Shown piece by piece: positions 1 to 7,519 of a stretch of 22,104 nucleotides of DNA. Below the pieces are notes generated by a model, which made no database searches, was not told where the DNA came from, and saw nothing but the letters and a program-made list of their open reading frames with translations. Made by a program: the position numbers and the translations under genes. The stretch comes from Streptomyces sp. NRRL F-5135 (GTDB taxonomy: Bacteria; Actinomycetota; Actinomycetes; Streptomycetales; Streptomycetaceae), in the NCBI RefSeq assembly GCF_000719775.1, contig NZ_JOHR01000033.1:1-22104 (forward strand), in the 5' to 3' direction. How positions within the stretch are numbered: the first letter of the stretch is position 1; each line of letters begins with the position of its first letter.

Positions 1-717
1 GGCGGCGCGCTCCTGGAACTGCTGATCGGGATCGGCTACGGCACCGCTCTCGGACTGGCCGCCGGCCGGCTGCTGCGCCGCGCGCTGCGCCGGGGATGGG
101 CGGCCGAGGAGTTCGCGGTCACGGCCGTGCTCGCGCTCGCGCTGCTGAGCTACACGTCCAGCATCGCGCTCGGCGGCAACGGCTTCGTGGCCGCCTTCGT
201 GGCCGGGCTGGGCTTCGGCACCGCGTACGGGGAAGGCGCCCCGGAATGGCAGCTGCGGTTCGCCGAGCAGTCGGCGTCGGCGCTCTCCCTGCTCGTCTGG
301 CTGGTGTTCGGAGCGGTTCTCCTCCCGGCGGCCATTCCGCACCTGACGTGGCAGGCGCTGGTCTACGCGGGACTGAGCCTGACCGTGCTGCGCATGGTGC
401 CGGTGGCCCTGGCCCTGCTCGGCGGCGGCCTCGACCGGGGCACGGTGGTCTTCGTCGGCTGGTTCGGCCCGCGCGGGCTGGCCTCCGTCATCTTCGGCCT
501 GCTGGCCGTCGAGGAACTCGACGCGTCCGCCGCGCGCGCGGTCGTGCCGGTGGTGGTCTGCACGGTGCTGCTCAGCGTCCTGGCCCATGGGGCCACCTCC
601 GGGCCTCTGGCCCGGCGCTACGGCGCGGCGGCGTCCGCGCACGCCCCGGACCGGCACCGGACGGTGGAGGAACTGCCGGTACGGAGCCTGGCCGCCGGAC
701 ACCAACGCCGGAAATGA
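1..717 (+). CDS. Cation/proton antiporter (CPA family), C-terminal part
   Basis: The reading frame is open from the first base of the window and ends at TGA 715-717, so the N-terminal half lies upstream. The 238 visible residues are mostly hydrophobic and form several membrane segments. The stretch GWFGPRGLASVIFGLLAVEE, near codons 156-175, matches the conserved late segment of NhaP/CPA1-type Na+(K+)/H+ antiporters, in which the G-P-R-G motif sits in the ion-translocation region. A hydrophilic tail of about 30 residues follows. The role is inferred to be exchange of monovalent cations for protons at the plasma membrane. A ClC-like gene follows 21 bases downstream on the same strand, suggesting one transcript for ion and pH homeostasis. 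The ion specificity cannot be read from this part. Confidence 0.85.
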   Translation, partial: GGALLELLIGIGYGTALGLAAGRLLRRALRRGWAAEEFAVTAVLALALLSYTSSIALGGNGFVAAFVAGLGFGTAYGEGAPEWQLRFAEQSASALSLLVWLVFGAVLLPAAIPHLTWQALVYAGLSLTVLRMVPVALALLGGGLDRGTVVFVGWFGPRGLASVIFGLLAVEELDASAARAVVPVVVCTVLLSVLAHGATSGPLARRYGAAASAHAPDRHRTVEELPVRSLAAGHQRRK

Positions 718-738
718 GACGGACGAGACGAGGAGCCG

Positions 739-2103
739 ATGAGTCAGGCGGAGGAACCGGGTGGGGAACGGGCACTGCACCGGGTGCTCCGTGATCCGGG
801 GTACGGGAAACTGCTGCTCCTCGCCGCCCTGCTCGGCGTGCCGGTCTCCCTGGTCGCCTTCGGTTTCCTCGCCCTGGAGCACGCTGTGCAGCACTGGCTC
901 TGGGCCGAGCTGCCGCATCACTGGGGATGGTCGCGGGCGCCGTGGTGGTGGCCGCTTCCCCTGCTGGCCGTTGCCGGTTCGGTGGTGGCCGGTGTCGTCG
1001 CCCGGCTCCCGGGCCGTGGCGGGCACGTCCCCGCCCATGGGACGGTCGGTGAACCCGTTTCCGCGGCGGCCCTGCCAGGGGTGGTACTGGCCGGACTGGT
1101 GAGCCTGTCCTTCGGGGCGGTGCTCGGGCCCGAGGCCCCGTTGCTGGCGATCGGTGGCGGGCTGGCCCTGCTGGCCGCCCGAGCCCGGCGACGGGACGGC
1201 GCCCCGGGCCTGGACGCCGTGGTGAGCGCGACCGGAGGAGCCGCCGCGATCTCCACGGTCTTCGGCAATCCGCTGATCGCGGTGGTGCTGATCCTCGAGG
1301 CCGCCGGGCTCGGCGGACCGCGGCTCATCGCACTCGTCCTGCCCTGCCTGCTGGCGAGCGGGATCGGGGCCCTCGTCGTCACCGGCTTCCGCGACTGGTC
1401 CGGTCTCGACACCGGGACGCTGGCCCTCCCCTCGGTGCCACCTGCCGGGACGCTGGGAGCGGGTGACTTCCTGTGGGGAGTGCTCCTCGCCGCGGCCATC
1501 GCCTGCGGGGTGGTGGCGGCGACCCGGGGCGGTCGCGGGACGGCCGCCTGGACACTGCGACGCCCGGCCTCGCGGACCGTACTGTGCGCGCTCGCCGTGG
1601 GAGTACTCCTGGCGGGCTACGCCCTGTGCACCGGCCGTTCGCCGGAGGAGGCGGCGCTCTCGGGCCAGGCGGCGCTCGCGGACCTGGCTGCCCGCCCCAC
1701 GGCCTGGCCCGTGCCGGTACTGGCCTGGCTCCTGCTGTTCAAGGGCCTCGCCTGGACGGTCTCGCTCGGAGCCCTCCGCGGCGGAGCCGTCTTCCCGGCG
1801 CTGACGCTCGGCTCGGCGCTGACGACGATCTGTGCGGGGCTGCCCGGCTTCGGGGTGACGTCGGGGCTGGCGGTGGGGCTGGCCGCCGCCGGTGCGGCGG
1901 TGACCCGGCTCCCCGTCACCGCGTCGATCCTGGCGACGCTCCTGCTGGGGCCGGACGCACCGGGGCAGATGCCACTCGTCATCGTCGCCTCCGTCGTGGC
2001 CTTCGTCGTGGGGGAACTCCTCCGCTCCCGACGGCGGTCGCGGGGCACCTCCGCGGGGCCGCCCGCCGCCGCTCCCGCCCGTGGTTCTCCGCCGGTGGGC
2101 TGA
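739..2103 (+). CDS. ClC-family chloride channel/antiporter-like membrane protein
   Basis: This 454-residue integral membrane protein has a GAGGAG ribosome binding site about 5 bases before ATG 739. ClC landmarks are visible: GPEAPLLAIGGG (around residues 129-140) corresponds to the GREGP loop that carries the gating glutamate, and GGAVFPALTLG (around 348-358) corresponds to the GxFxP chloride-binding loop. The first selectivity loop, normally GSGIP, reads GGHVPAHG here, so the central serine that contacts chloride in ClC-ec1 is not evident. The length fits a prokaryotic ClC. The family moves Cl- or related anions, often in exchange for H+. Anion preference is uncertain because of the altered loop. 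It lies directly behind the antiporter gene, probably in the same operon. Confidence 0.85.
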   Translation: MSQAEEPGGERALHRVLRDPGYGKLLLLAALLGVPVSLVAFGFLALEHAVQHWLWAELPHHWGWSRAPWWWPLPLLAVAGSVVAGVVARLPGRGGHVPAHGTVGEPVSAAALPGVVLAGLVSLSFGAVLGPEAPLLAIGGGLALLAARARRRDGAPGLDAVVSATGGAAAISTVFGNPLIAVVLILEAAGLGGPRLIALVLPCLLASGIGALVVTGFRDWSGLDTGTLALPSVPPAGTLGAGDFLWGVLLAAAIACGVVAATRGGRGTAAWTLRRPASRTVLCALAVGVLLAGYALCTGRSPEEAALSGQAALADLAARPTAWPVPVLAWLLLFKGLAWTVSLGALRGGAVFPALTLGSALTTICAGLPGFGVTSGLAVGLAAAGAAVTRLPVTASILATLLLGPDAPGQMPLVIVASVVAFVVGELLRSRRRSRGTSAGPPAAAPARGSPPVG

Positions 2104-2151
2104 CGCCGCCGAACGCGGGCGGACCGGCAGGGCCTGTCGGGACCCCGGCTT

Positions 2152-2165
2152 GGGCCGTTCAGCCC
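2152..2165. promoter_or_regulatory. Candidate DevR/OsdR-type operator GGGCCGTTCAGCCC
   Basis: This partly palindromic 14-mer (GGGCCG-TT-CAGCCC, 5 of 6 arm positions complementary) lies 98 bases before the start of the XRE/flavin-binding gene, in the 160-base gap after the ClC gene. A 13/14 identical copy lies at 7435-7448, upstream of the cyclic-nucleotide-binding gene. Its spacing of GGG and CCC equals that of the mycobacterial DevR box core (GGGACTWWAGTCCC), but the inner positions differ. Assignment to the local DevR-like regulator is inference. Confidence 0.4.
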
Positions 2166-2263
2166 TAGGGGTGCCGTATCGGCGGTGTTTGCATGGAAGG
2201 TGACCCGAAGAGCTGCGGACGTGGCGCGGCGGAGCGTGTCCAGGTCGGAGAACGGGATGCACC

Positions 2264-2968
2264 ATGCACAACCACACACACAGTGACCGGGGCGGAGGCG
2301 TGGCCTCGCACGGAGGCAGCGATCTCGGGCGGCGCGTCAGTGCCCGCCGCGCCGAGCTGGGACTCTCCGTCGAAGAGGTCGCGCGGCGGGCCGGGTCGGC
2401 TCCCGGATACATCACCTACATGGAGGAGCAGCAGGCGGTACCGGGGGTCGGGTTCCTGCTCAGACTGGCCGAGGCGCTGGAGACCACCGTGCCCGAACTG
2501 GCCGGCGGCGGCATGGATCTTCCCACTGGGCTGGGAGAGGCGTCACCCCGTGCGGAACTGCTGGTGCTGAAACCGCATGAGTGCCGTGCGCTGCTGTCCA
2601 CCCACGGCGTCGGACGCGTGGCCGTCTCCACACACCGCGGGCCCGCGGTCATTCCCGTCAATTACGTCGTCATCGGCGGAGCGATCGCGTACCGGACGGC
2701 GCCGCGCACGGCGGCTGCCGCTGCCGCCGGGCAGAAGGTCGCCTTCGAGGTCGATCACTTCGACGAAGCGCTGAGCCGAGGATGGAGCGTCAACGTCGTC
2801 GGTATGGCTCACGCGGTCACGGGGGACGCGGCCGCACGAGGGTTTGACGAGCAGGCGTTCACCGAACCCTGGGCGGGCGGTGAACGGCATCTCTGGTTCG
2901 AGATCTTTCCCGACTACATCACCGGGCGCCGCATCGACGTCGCGCCGTCGGGCCCCCGGCAGACCTGA
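2264..2968 (+). CDS. XRE helix-turn-helix / pyridoxamine-5'-phosphate-oxidase-like flavin-binding fusion
   Basis: The protein has 234 residues. Residues about 19-77 form an XRE/Cro-type HTH: DLGRRVSARRAELGLSVEEV, then ARRAGSAPGYITYMEE, with the usual tail on the optimal age of the list (LLRLAEALETTVPELAG). Residues about 98-225 form a split-barrel domain of the PNPOx-like/nitroimidazole-reductase type, with GVGRVAVSTHRGPAVIPVNY, a typical FMN or F420 binding start, and GWSVNVVGMAHAV. Such fusions are frequent in Streptomyces and can be read as redox-responsive regulators or as enzymes with a DNA-binding head. ATG 2264 was chosen because it precedes the HTH with little extra; an AACGGGA stretch lies upstream and is only a modest ribosome binding site. 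The CBS-BON gene follows 35 bases later, probably co-transcribed. Cofactor and DNA target are unknown. Confidence 0.8.
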   Translation: MHNHTHSDRGGGVASHGGSDLGRRVSARRAELGLSVEEVARRAGSAPGYITYMEEQQAVPGVGFLLRLAEALETTVPELAGGGMDLPTGLGEASPRAELLVLKPHECRALLSTHGVGRVAVSTHRGPAVIPVNYVVIGGAIAYRTAPRTAAAAAAGQKVAFEVDHFDEALSRGWSVNVVGMAHAVTGDAAARGFDEQAFTEPWAGGERHLWFEIFPDYITGRRIDVAPSGPRQT

Positions 2969-3003
2969 CGGCCCCCGTCGGCGGCCTCGACGCAGGAGGC
3001 ACC

Positions 3004-3690
3004 ATGTCCCGCAGTCCGCATCGTGTGAGTGATGTGATGACGCACCGTGTCGTGGCCGTCGACCGGCAGGCCGGGTTCAAGGAAATCGTCGAGACGATGG
3101 ACGGCTGGAAGGTGAGCGCCCTGCCGGTGCTGGAGGGCGACGGGCGCGTGGTCGGCGTGGTCTCGGAGGCGGATCTGCTGCCCAAGGAGGAGTACCGGGA
3201 CGCGGATCCGAGCCGCCGCGAACAGATGAACCGTCTCGACGACCTGCGCAAGGCGGGTTCGGTGACGGCCGAGCAGCTCATGAGCGCCCCCGCCCTGACC
3301 GTGCGGACCGACGCGACACTCGCCCAGGCCGCGCGGACCTTGGCACGCGGGGCGGTGAAGCGGCTGCCCGTGGTCGACGGCGCGGGCCGGCTGGAGGGGA
3401 TCGTCAGCCGGTCCGACCTGCTGAAGGTCTTCCTGCGCACGGACGAGGACATCGCGGAGGAGGTCCGCGATGACGTCGTCGGACGCCTGTTCCCGGTTTC
3501 CCGCGCGGGGATCACCGTGACGGTGACGGACGGAGTGGTCACCCTTCGCGGCGGAATTCCGGACACGGCGCTCGTTCCGGTGGTGGCACGGCTGACACGG
3601 GCCGTCGAGGGAGTCGTGGACGTCGAGTGCGAGCTGATCGGACCGCTCGCCCGGAAGGCGGACCGGCCCGCCGCGGGACCTCGGCTCTGA
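3004..3690 (+). CDS. CBS-pair plus BON domain protein (copy 1)
   Basis: This soluble protein has 228 residues. CBS motif 1 covers residues about 7-57 (SDVMTHRVVAVDR ... GVVSEADLL), CBS motif 2 about 95-147 (QLMSAPALTVRTDATLAQAA ... GIVSRSDLLKVF), and a BON domain about 150-215 (VTVTDGVVTLRGGIPD). Paired CBS motifs bind adenosine nucleotides such as AMP, ATP or SAM. BON domains are thought to bind membranes or ligands. The start is well supported by GCAGGAGGCACC just before ATG 3004. A second protein of identical length and architecture is encoded at 11660-12346 on the other strand, so the island holds a paralogous pair. Role inferred: energy-status sensing in the stress island; the partner is unknown. 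Confidence 0.9.
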   Translation: MSRSPHRVSDVMTHRVVAVDRQAGFKEIVETMDGWKVSALPVLEGDGRVVGVVSEADLLPKEEYRDADPSRREQMNRLDDLRKAGSVTAEQLMSAPALTVRTDATLAQAARTLARGAVKRLPVVDGAGRLEGIVSRSDLLKVFLRTDEDIAEEVRDDVVGRLFPVSRAGITVTVTDGVVTLRGGIPDTALVPVVARLTRAVEGVVDVECELIGPLARKADRPAAGPRL

Positions 3691-3705
3691 GCCGCGGGGG
3701 CGCCT

Positions 3706-3726
3706 CCCGCTCGCGGTACGGGCGGG
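3706..3726. terminator. Hairpin terminator after CBS-BON gene
   Basis: CCCGCTCG (3706-3713) pairs with CGGGCGGG (3719-3726) across a 5-base loop; one pair is G-U. It lies 15 bases after the CBS-BON stop and just beyond the 3' end of the minus-strand ApbE remnant, so it could serve both directions. There is no U-tract, as is usual in Streptomyces. Confidence 0.5.
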
Positions 3727-3731
3727 CGAGT

Positions 3732-3893
3732 TCAGTCCGGTCCCGCCGGTACGACGCCGGGAAAGCCCCGTGTCCGCCAGGACCGGCCGTCCGGCAGAAC
3801 GCCCATTCCCTCATGGCCGTCGAGGGTCTCCAGCCAGTTCCTCGCGGCCGGGCCCATGGCGAAGGCCGCGGTGGCGTACGCGTCGGCTGTCGT
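3732..3893 (-). pseudogene. ApbE-like FAD:protein FMN transferase, C-terminal remnant
   Basis: On the minus strand the frame from about 3893 to TGA 3732 reads TTADAYATAAFAMGPAARNW and then LETLDGHEGMGVLPDGRSW, ending in RTRGF plus a short tail. This is the hallmark C-terminus of ApbE-type flavin transferases: the ADAxATAxFxMG helix followed by a G-x-E ... DG ... GF strand pair. Only about 53 residues remain of a protein normally near 250-300. Upstream of about 3893 the minus-strand frame stays open but becomes antisense to a histidine-kinase tail. No start is credible. It is a broken 3' end. Confidence 0.65.
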
Positions 3894-3894
3894 C

Positions 3895-4077
3895 TTCGTA
3901 CGGGCCGACCGAAGCCGGTCACGCGGCTCGGGCGGCACCGGTCTGGGACTGTCCATCGTGCTCGCCGTCGTCACGGCGCACGGGGGCACGGCCGAGGTGA
4001 CGAGCCGCCCCGGGCACACGGAATTCACGCTGGACTTTCCCGTCCTACGGCCGGACGGTCCCGACGCCGACGGGTGA
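3895..4077 (+). pseudogene. Histidine kinase ATPase domain, C-terminal remnant
   Basis: The plus-strand frame from about 3895 reads FVRADRSRSRGSGGTGLGLS followed by IVLAVVTAHGGTAEVTSRPG and ends at TGA 4077. This is the F-box and G2 box of a HATPase_c domain plus its last strands, as in OmpR-linked sensor kinases. The N and G1 boxes, the dimerisation domain and the sensor are all missing. The in-frame ATG at 3856 lies inside antisense ApbE sequence and is not a real start. The remnant is joined head to head with the ApbE remnant at about 3894, so two genes each lost everything but the C-terminus. Confidence 0.7.
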
Positions 4078-4100
4078 GTGGGCCGGGCCGCCCCTGCCGT

Positions 4101-6500
4101 TCACAGGCCGGGCAGATCGAGCCAACGGGCGGTTCCGGGGGCGACGAGGGATTCCCGGCCCATGAGTATGATCCGCACCGGCCGCTCGTCCGAGGCGGGT
4201 ACGGCGACCCGGATCCGCTGGGCCCTGATCCGCAGGTCCACGTTCCGGTGGTTCCGGTAGCGCACGCCGAGCCGGAACTTCGACAGTTGGGGCAGTGGCG
4301 CCGGATCGAGCCACAACGCGCCGTCCCGGGCCTCCAGCCCGGTCAGACCTCGTTGCACGAGGTCCAGGGTCCCGGCCATGGCACCGAGATGGATGCCCTC
4401 CGCGGTGGTGCCGCCCTGCACGTCGGCCACGTCCCCGAGCAGGGCCTCCTCGGCGTACCGCCACGCGTCGGGACCCCGCGCACGGACCAGTACCCAGGCG
4501 TGGACCAGCGAACTGAGCGTCGACCCGTGGCTGGTACGGCGCAGGTAGTAGTCGACCGTCGCCCGCCAGAGGTCGTCGTCGAGCCGGTGGCCGAGTTGTC
4601 GGAAGAGGCCCGTGAGCTCCCGGGGGGAGAAGAGGTAGCCGAGCATCAGCACGTCGGCCTGCTTCGAGGCCCGGTAGGCGTTGACGGTGTCCCCCTCGGC
4701 CTCAAGGATCCGGTCCAGCCGGCGGATGTCACCGTAGCGCCTCCGATAGCCCTCCCAGTCGAGTTCGGCGAGGTCCTCGTATCCCGCGAACTGGCTCAGG
4801 ACCCCGGAGTGGTACGGCACATGGAGGCCATGAGCGACATCGCCCCAGCGCTCCGGTTCGCCGGCGTCGATCCCCAGGCGTTCGAAGAGCCCGCCGATCC
4901 GGTCGCGGGGCAGCGAGCGGCAGAGGTCGAGCGCCCTGCTCAGTACCCACGCGGCGGTGACGTTCGTGTAGCTGTTGTCGTCCAGGCCCGGTTCCCGGGC
5001 TCCGGGGTAGGCGTCGTGGTACTCGTCGGGCCCGACGACCCCACGGATGCGGTAGCGGGCCAGGCCGGGGTCCCAGACCGCGCGCCCCGACCAGAACCGG
5101 GCGATCAGCAGGAGCATCTCCGCGCCCTCGGCGTGCAGGAACGCCGTGTCGCCGGTGGCCTCGCAGTACCGCCAGACGTTGTAGGCGACCGCCGAGCCGA
5201 CGTGCTGCTGCAACCGGGAGTGGTCGGGCAGCCAACGGCCGGAGAGCGGGTTGAGGTGGAGCCGCTGCGTCTCCTCCCTCCCCTCGCTGCCGCTCTGCCA
5301 CGGGTACAGAGCACCGCCCCGGCCGGTCTCCCGGGCTGCGCGGCAGGCGGCCGGCAGCCGCCGGTGGCGGTAGGCGAGCAGTCCCCGGGAGATCTCCGGG
5401 AAGTGCAGGTTCAAGAAGGGCAGGACGAACAGTTCGTCCCAGAAGACGTGTCCCCGGTACGCCTCACCGTGCAGTCCCCTGGCGGGCACCCCGACGTCCA
5501 GGCCGGCGGTGTGCGGGGACAGGGTCTGCAGGACGTGGAAGAGGTGGAGCCGCAGGATCCGGCCCGCCTCGCCCGGCACGTCGAGTTCGGCCTGACGCCA
5601 CAGGTGGTCCCAGGCACGGTGGTGCGACGCCAGCAGTTCCGGGAAGCCCGGCGCACGGCCGACGCCGCCGACCGCCGCGTCCCGGGGGCCGGTGGCTACC
5701 GGATCGCGGGACGTGTACAGCGCGACCGTCTTGTCGACGGACACGGCCTCCCCCCGGCCGAGGGGAAACCGGACGGTCTGGACGGCCTGCCGGGCGGTGA
5801 GCCGGGTGCGGACGACAGCCGTCGGGTGACGGTCCAGGCGCGTGCGCGCCGCCAGGGCGATCCGGATGCCGGAGCGCACGGTGCGGCAGCGCAGCCACAC
5901 CGTGTCCGCACTCTCGGCACCGGTGCGGTGACGGCACAGATGCCGGCTCGCGAGATCGCGGTAGCGCTCGACGCCGTCGTTGCGCACGTCCCCGTCGAGC
6001 CCCGACTCCACCTCCACTTCCCCGGCCCATCCCGTCGTGGTGAACGTGGTGCGTTGCGCGGCCAGATGAGGATCACCCATGTGGACGAGCCGGACCTGCT
6101 CGACACCGAGGCCCCGGCCTGCGGCGTCCTCGTACACGGAGCGGCGGGTGAGCGTCCCGCCCCGCAGGTCCAGCGTCTGCCGGTGCCGGACGAGCTGGGG
6201 ACCGTCCGGGGACAGCCACGGCCCCGGCTCCCCGCCCTCGGGGCGCATGCGGTAGCGCAGGGGCAGCCAGTTGGGCAGGTTGACGAGGTCCTCGTTCTCG
6301 ACCTGCCGCCCGGCCACGGTGGACACCAGCCGGTTGTAACAGCCGGCCGCGTAGGTGCCCGGGTAGTGCGCCGGCCCGGGCAGCGCCTCGGAGGCGGCAC
6401 CACGGGTGGCGAAGCAGCCGTTGCCCAGGGTGCACAGGGCTTCCCGCAACCGCTCCGACTCCGGGTCGTAGCCTTCGTACGTCCAGCTCCACGCCCTCAT
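4101..6500 (-). CDS. Glycoside hydrolase family 65 disaccharide phosphorylase
   Basis: The protein has 799 residues, normal for GH65. The catalytic (alpha/alpha)6 barrel carries GPDEYHDAYPG (residues 490-500) with the presumed general acid Glu493. Phosphate-binding elements follow: RASKQADVLMLGYLF (Lys613-Gln614) and TSHGSTLS (residues 656-663). HVFWDELFVLPFL near 351-363 is also typical. GH65 enzymes reversibly phosphorolyse trehalose, maltose, kojibiose or nigerose to glucose plus beta-glucose 1-phosphate in the cytoplasm. ATG 6500 was chosen because a GGGGAG site lies just upstream and the homologous sequence begins there; an upstream in-frame ATG at 6608 lies inside the previous gene. The stop of the phosphatase-fold gene and this start are separated by one base (TGA-G-ATG), so translation is probably coupled. 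The exact disaccharide is not determinable. Confidence 0.93.
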   Translation of the reverse strand: MRAWSWTYEGYDPESERLREALCTLGNGCFATRGAASEALPGPAHYPGTYAAGCYNRLVSTVAGRQVENEDLVNLPNWLPLRYRMRPEGGEPGPWLSPDGPQLVRHRQTLDLRGGTLTRRSVYEDAAGRGLGVEQVRLVHMGDPHLAAQRTTFTTTGWAGEVEVESGLDGDVRNDGVERYRDLASRHLCRHRTGAESADTVWLRCRTVRSGIRIALAARTRLDRHPTAVVRTRLTARQAVQTVRFPLGRGEAVSVDKTVALYTSRDPVATGPRDAAVGGVGRAPGFPELLASHHRAWDHLWRQAELDVPGEAGRILRLHLFHVLQTLSPHTAGLDVGVPARGLHGEAYRGHVFWDELFVLPFLNLHFPEISRGLLAYRHRRLPAACRAARETGRGGALYPWQSGSEGREETQRLHLNPLSGRWLPDHSRLQQHVGSAVAYNVWRYCEATGDTAFLHAEGAEMLLLIARFWSGRAVWDPGLARYRIRGVVGPDEYHDAYPGAREPGLDDNSYTNVTAAWVLSRALDLCRSLPRDRIGGLFERLGIDAGEPERWGDVAHGLHVPYHSGVLSQFAGYEDLAELDWEGYRRRYGDIRRLDRILEAEGDTVNAYRASKQADVLMLGYLFSPRELTGLFRQLGHRLDDDLWRATVDYYLRRTSHGSTLSSLVHAWVLVRARGPDAWRYAEEALLGDVADVQGGTTAEGIHLGAMAGTLDLVQRGLTGLEARDGALWLDPAPLPQLSKFRLGVRYRNHRNVDLRIRAQRIRVAVPASDERPVRIILMGRESLVAPGTARWLDLPGL

Positions 6501-6501
6501 C

Positions 6502-7263
6502 TCACTCGCTCCCCGAACCGAGCAACTCGCCTGGGTCGGCGACCACCAGATCGGCGCCGTGCCGGAGCAGACCGGGCGCGCCGCTCCCGTCGGCCGTGCG
6601 GTCCACACCGATCACCAGCCCGAAGCCGCCCCGCCGCCCCGCTTCGACGCCGGCCCACGCGTCCTCCAGGACGGCAGTGGCCGCGGCCGGGACGCCGAGA
6701 CGCCCGGCCGCCTCCGTGAAGAGCGCCGGATCGGGCTTCCCCGGCAGCCGCAGCCGACGTGCCTCGCCACCGTCCACGACCACGTCGAAGAGCTTCAGTA
6801 CGCCGGCCTTCGCCAGCAGCTCCCCGGCATGGCGGGAGGCGGACACCGCGGCCCGTGGCACGCGCTCGCGCCGGAGTGCGCGGAGCAGCCGCACGGTGCC
6901 GGGCCAGGCGTCGGCACCGTGCGCGCGCAGGGCTTCGGTGAACAACTCCTCCTTCCGCGCGGCGACGGCCGCCACGGTCGTCGTGCCCGGCGCGTCCTCG
7001 GGCTCGCCCGGCGGAAGGGACAGTCCACGAGCGGCCAGGAACGACGCGGCGCCGTCCAGACGCGCTCTGCCGTCGACGTGGCGGCGGTAGTCGGCCACCA
7101 GGTCGAATCCGCGGTCCTGCCCCGCGGCCGCCAGACACGCGTCGAAGGCTCCCCTCCACGCCTCGGCGTGCAGACCGGCCGAATCGATGACGACCCCGTC
7201 GGTGTCGAATACGACGGCCCGCACGGTGCGCAGGCACGGCGCCAGGGGCGACGCGGTGGTCAT
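6502..7263 (-). CDS. Beta-phosphoglucomutase-like HAD-family hydrolase
   Basis: The protein has 253 residues. Motif I is VFDTDGVVIDS with nucleophile Asp20 and acid/base Asp22. A helical cap follows. Motif II is AAVSASRHAGELL, the motif III lysine is in GKPDPALF, and the acidic motif IV is VLEDAWAGVEAG. The order and the VSAS and GKPDP signatures fit the beta-PGM subfamily. That enzyme converts beta-glucose 1-phosphate to glucose 6-phosphate through a bisphosphate intermediate. This is the product of the GH65 enzyme directly downstream, so the pair forms a short route from disaccharide to glycolysis. The ATG at 7263 is preceded by GGGAGGGAGCGGCC. It is divergent from the cyclic-nucleotide-binding gene. 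Confidence 0.88.
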   Translation of the reverse strand: MTTASPLAPCLRTVRAVVFDTDGVVIDSAGLHAEAWRGAFDACLAAAGQDRGFDLVADYRRHVDGRARLDGAASFLAARGLSLPPGEPEDAPGTTTVAAVAARKEELFTEALRAHGADAWPGTVRLLRALRRERVPRAAVSASRHAGELLAKAGVLKLFDVVVDGGEARRLRLPGKPDPALFTEAAGRLGVPAAATAVLEDAWAGVEAGRRGGFGLVIGVDRTADGSGAPGLLRHGADLVVADPGELLGSGSE

Positions 7264-7278
7264 GGCCGCTCCCTCCCG

Positions 7279-7340
7279 TGAGAGGTGTGCTTCCCCATGG
7301 CATCACAGGGCGCGGCCGACTGCGCGCCGTGCACCTCTCA
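7279..7340. promoter_or_regulatory. Spaced inverted repeat upstream of the beta-PGM/GH65 operon
   Basis: TGAGAGGTG (7279-7287) and CACCTCTCA (7332-7340) are perfect 9-base inverted copies separated by 44 bases. The proximal arm lies 16 bases before the beta-PGM start codon. This could be a double operator with looping or a leader hairpin. No known regulator is recognised from it. Confidence 0.35.
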
Positions 7341-7434
7341 GCCGGTAAGACCACGCCCATACTCCCCCGCCGGCCCGACGCGCGCGCCGGTGCCATACGG
7401 GGTGCCTTGGCCGGGACCTCCGGTCACTGGGCCG

Positions 7435-7448
7435 GGGCCGGTCAGCCC
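7435..7448. promoter_or_regulatory. Candidate DevR/OsdR-type operator GGGCCGGTCAGCCC
   Basis: It is identical at 13 of 14 positions to the site at 2152-2165. It lies 72 bases before the favoured start (7520) of the cyclic-nucleotide-binding gene and 172 bases before the divergent beta-PGM gene. The related string GGGACCTCCGGTCACTGGGCC lies just upstream from 7413. The site would be too close to the alternative start at 7454, which supports the later start. Binding by the local DevR-like protein is inferred. Confidence 0.4.
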
Positions 7449-7519
7449 ACGCGGTGGCACGCATGGACGTTCGACGCTGGGAGGGGACCGAAGCGGCGTA
7501 CCGGACGAGGTGCACGAGG

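Noticed and set aside
6501..6608. Earlier ATG (6608) for the GH65 protein.
   Set aside because: The added 36 residues are another frame of the beta-PGM gene, and ATG 6500 has a GGGGAG site.
3627..6719. Plus-strand open frame of 1030 codons.
   Set aside because: It is antisense to the GH65 gene, whose motifs are unmistakable; the frame is open because of third-position GC bias and its composition (Arg, Pro, Gly rich) shows no domain.
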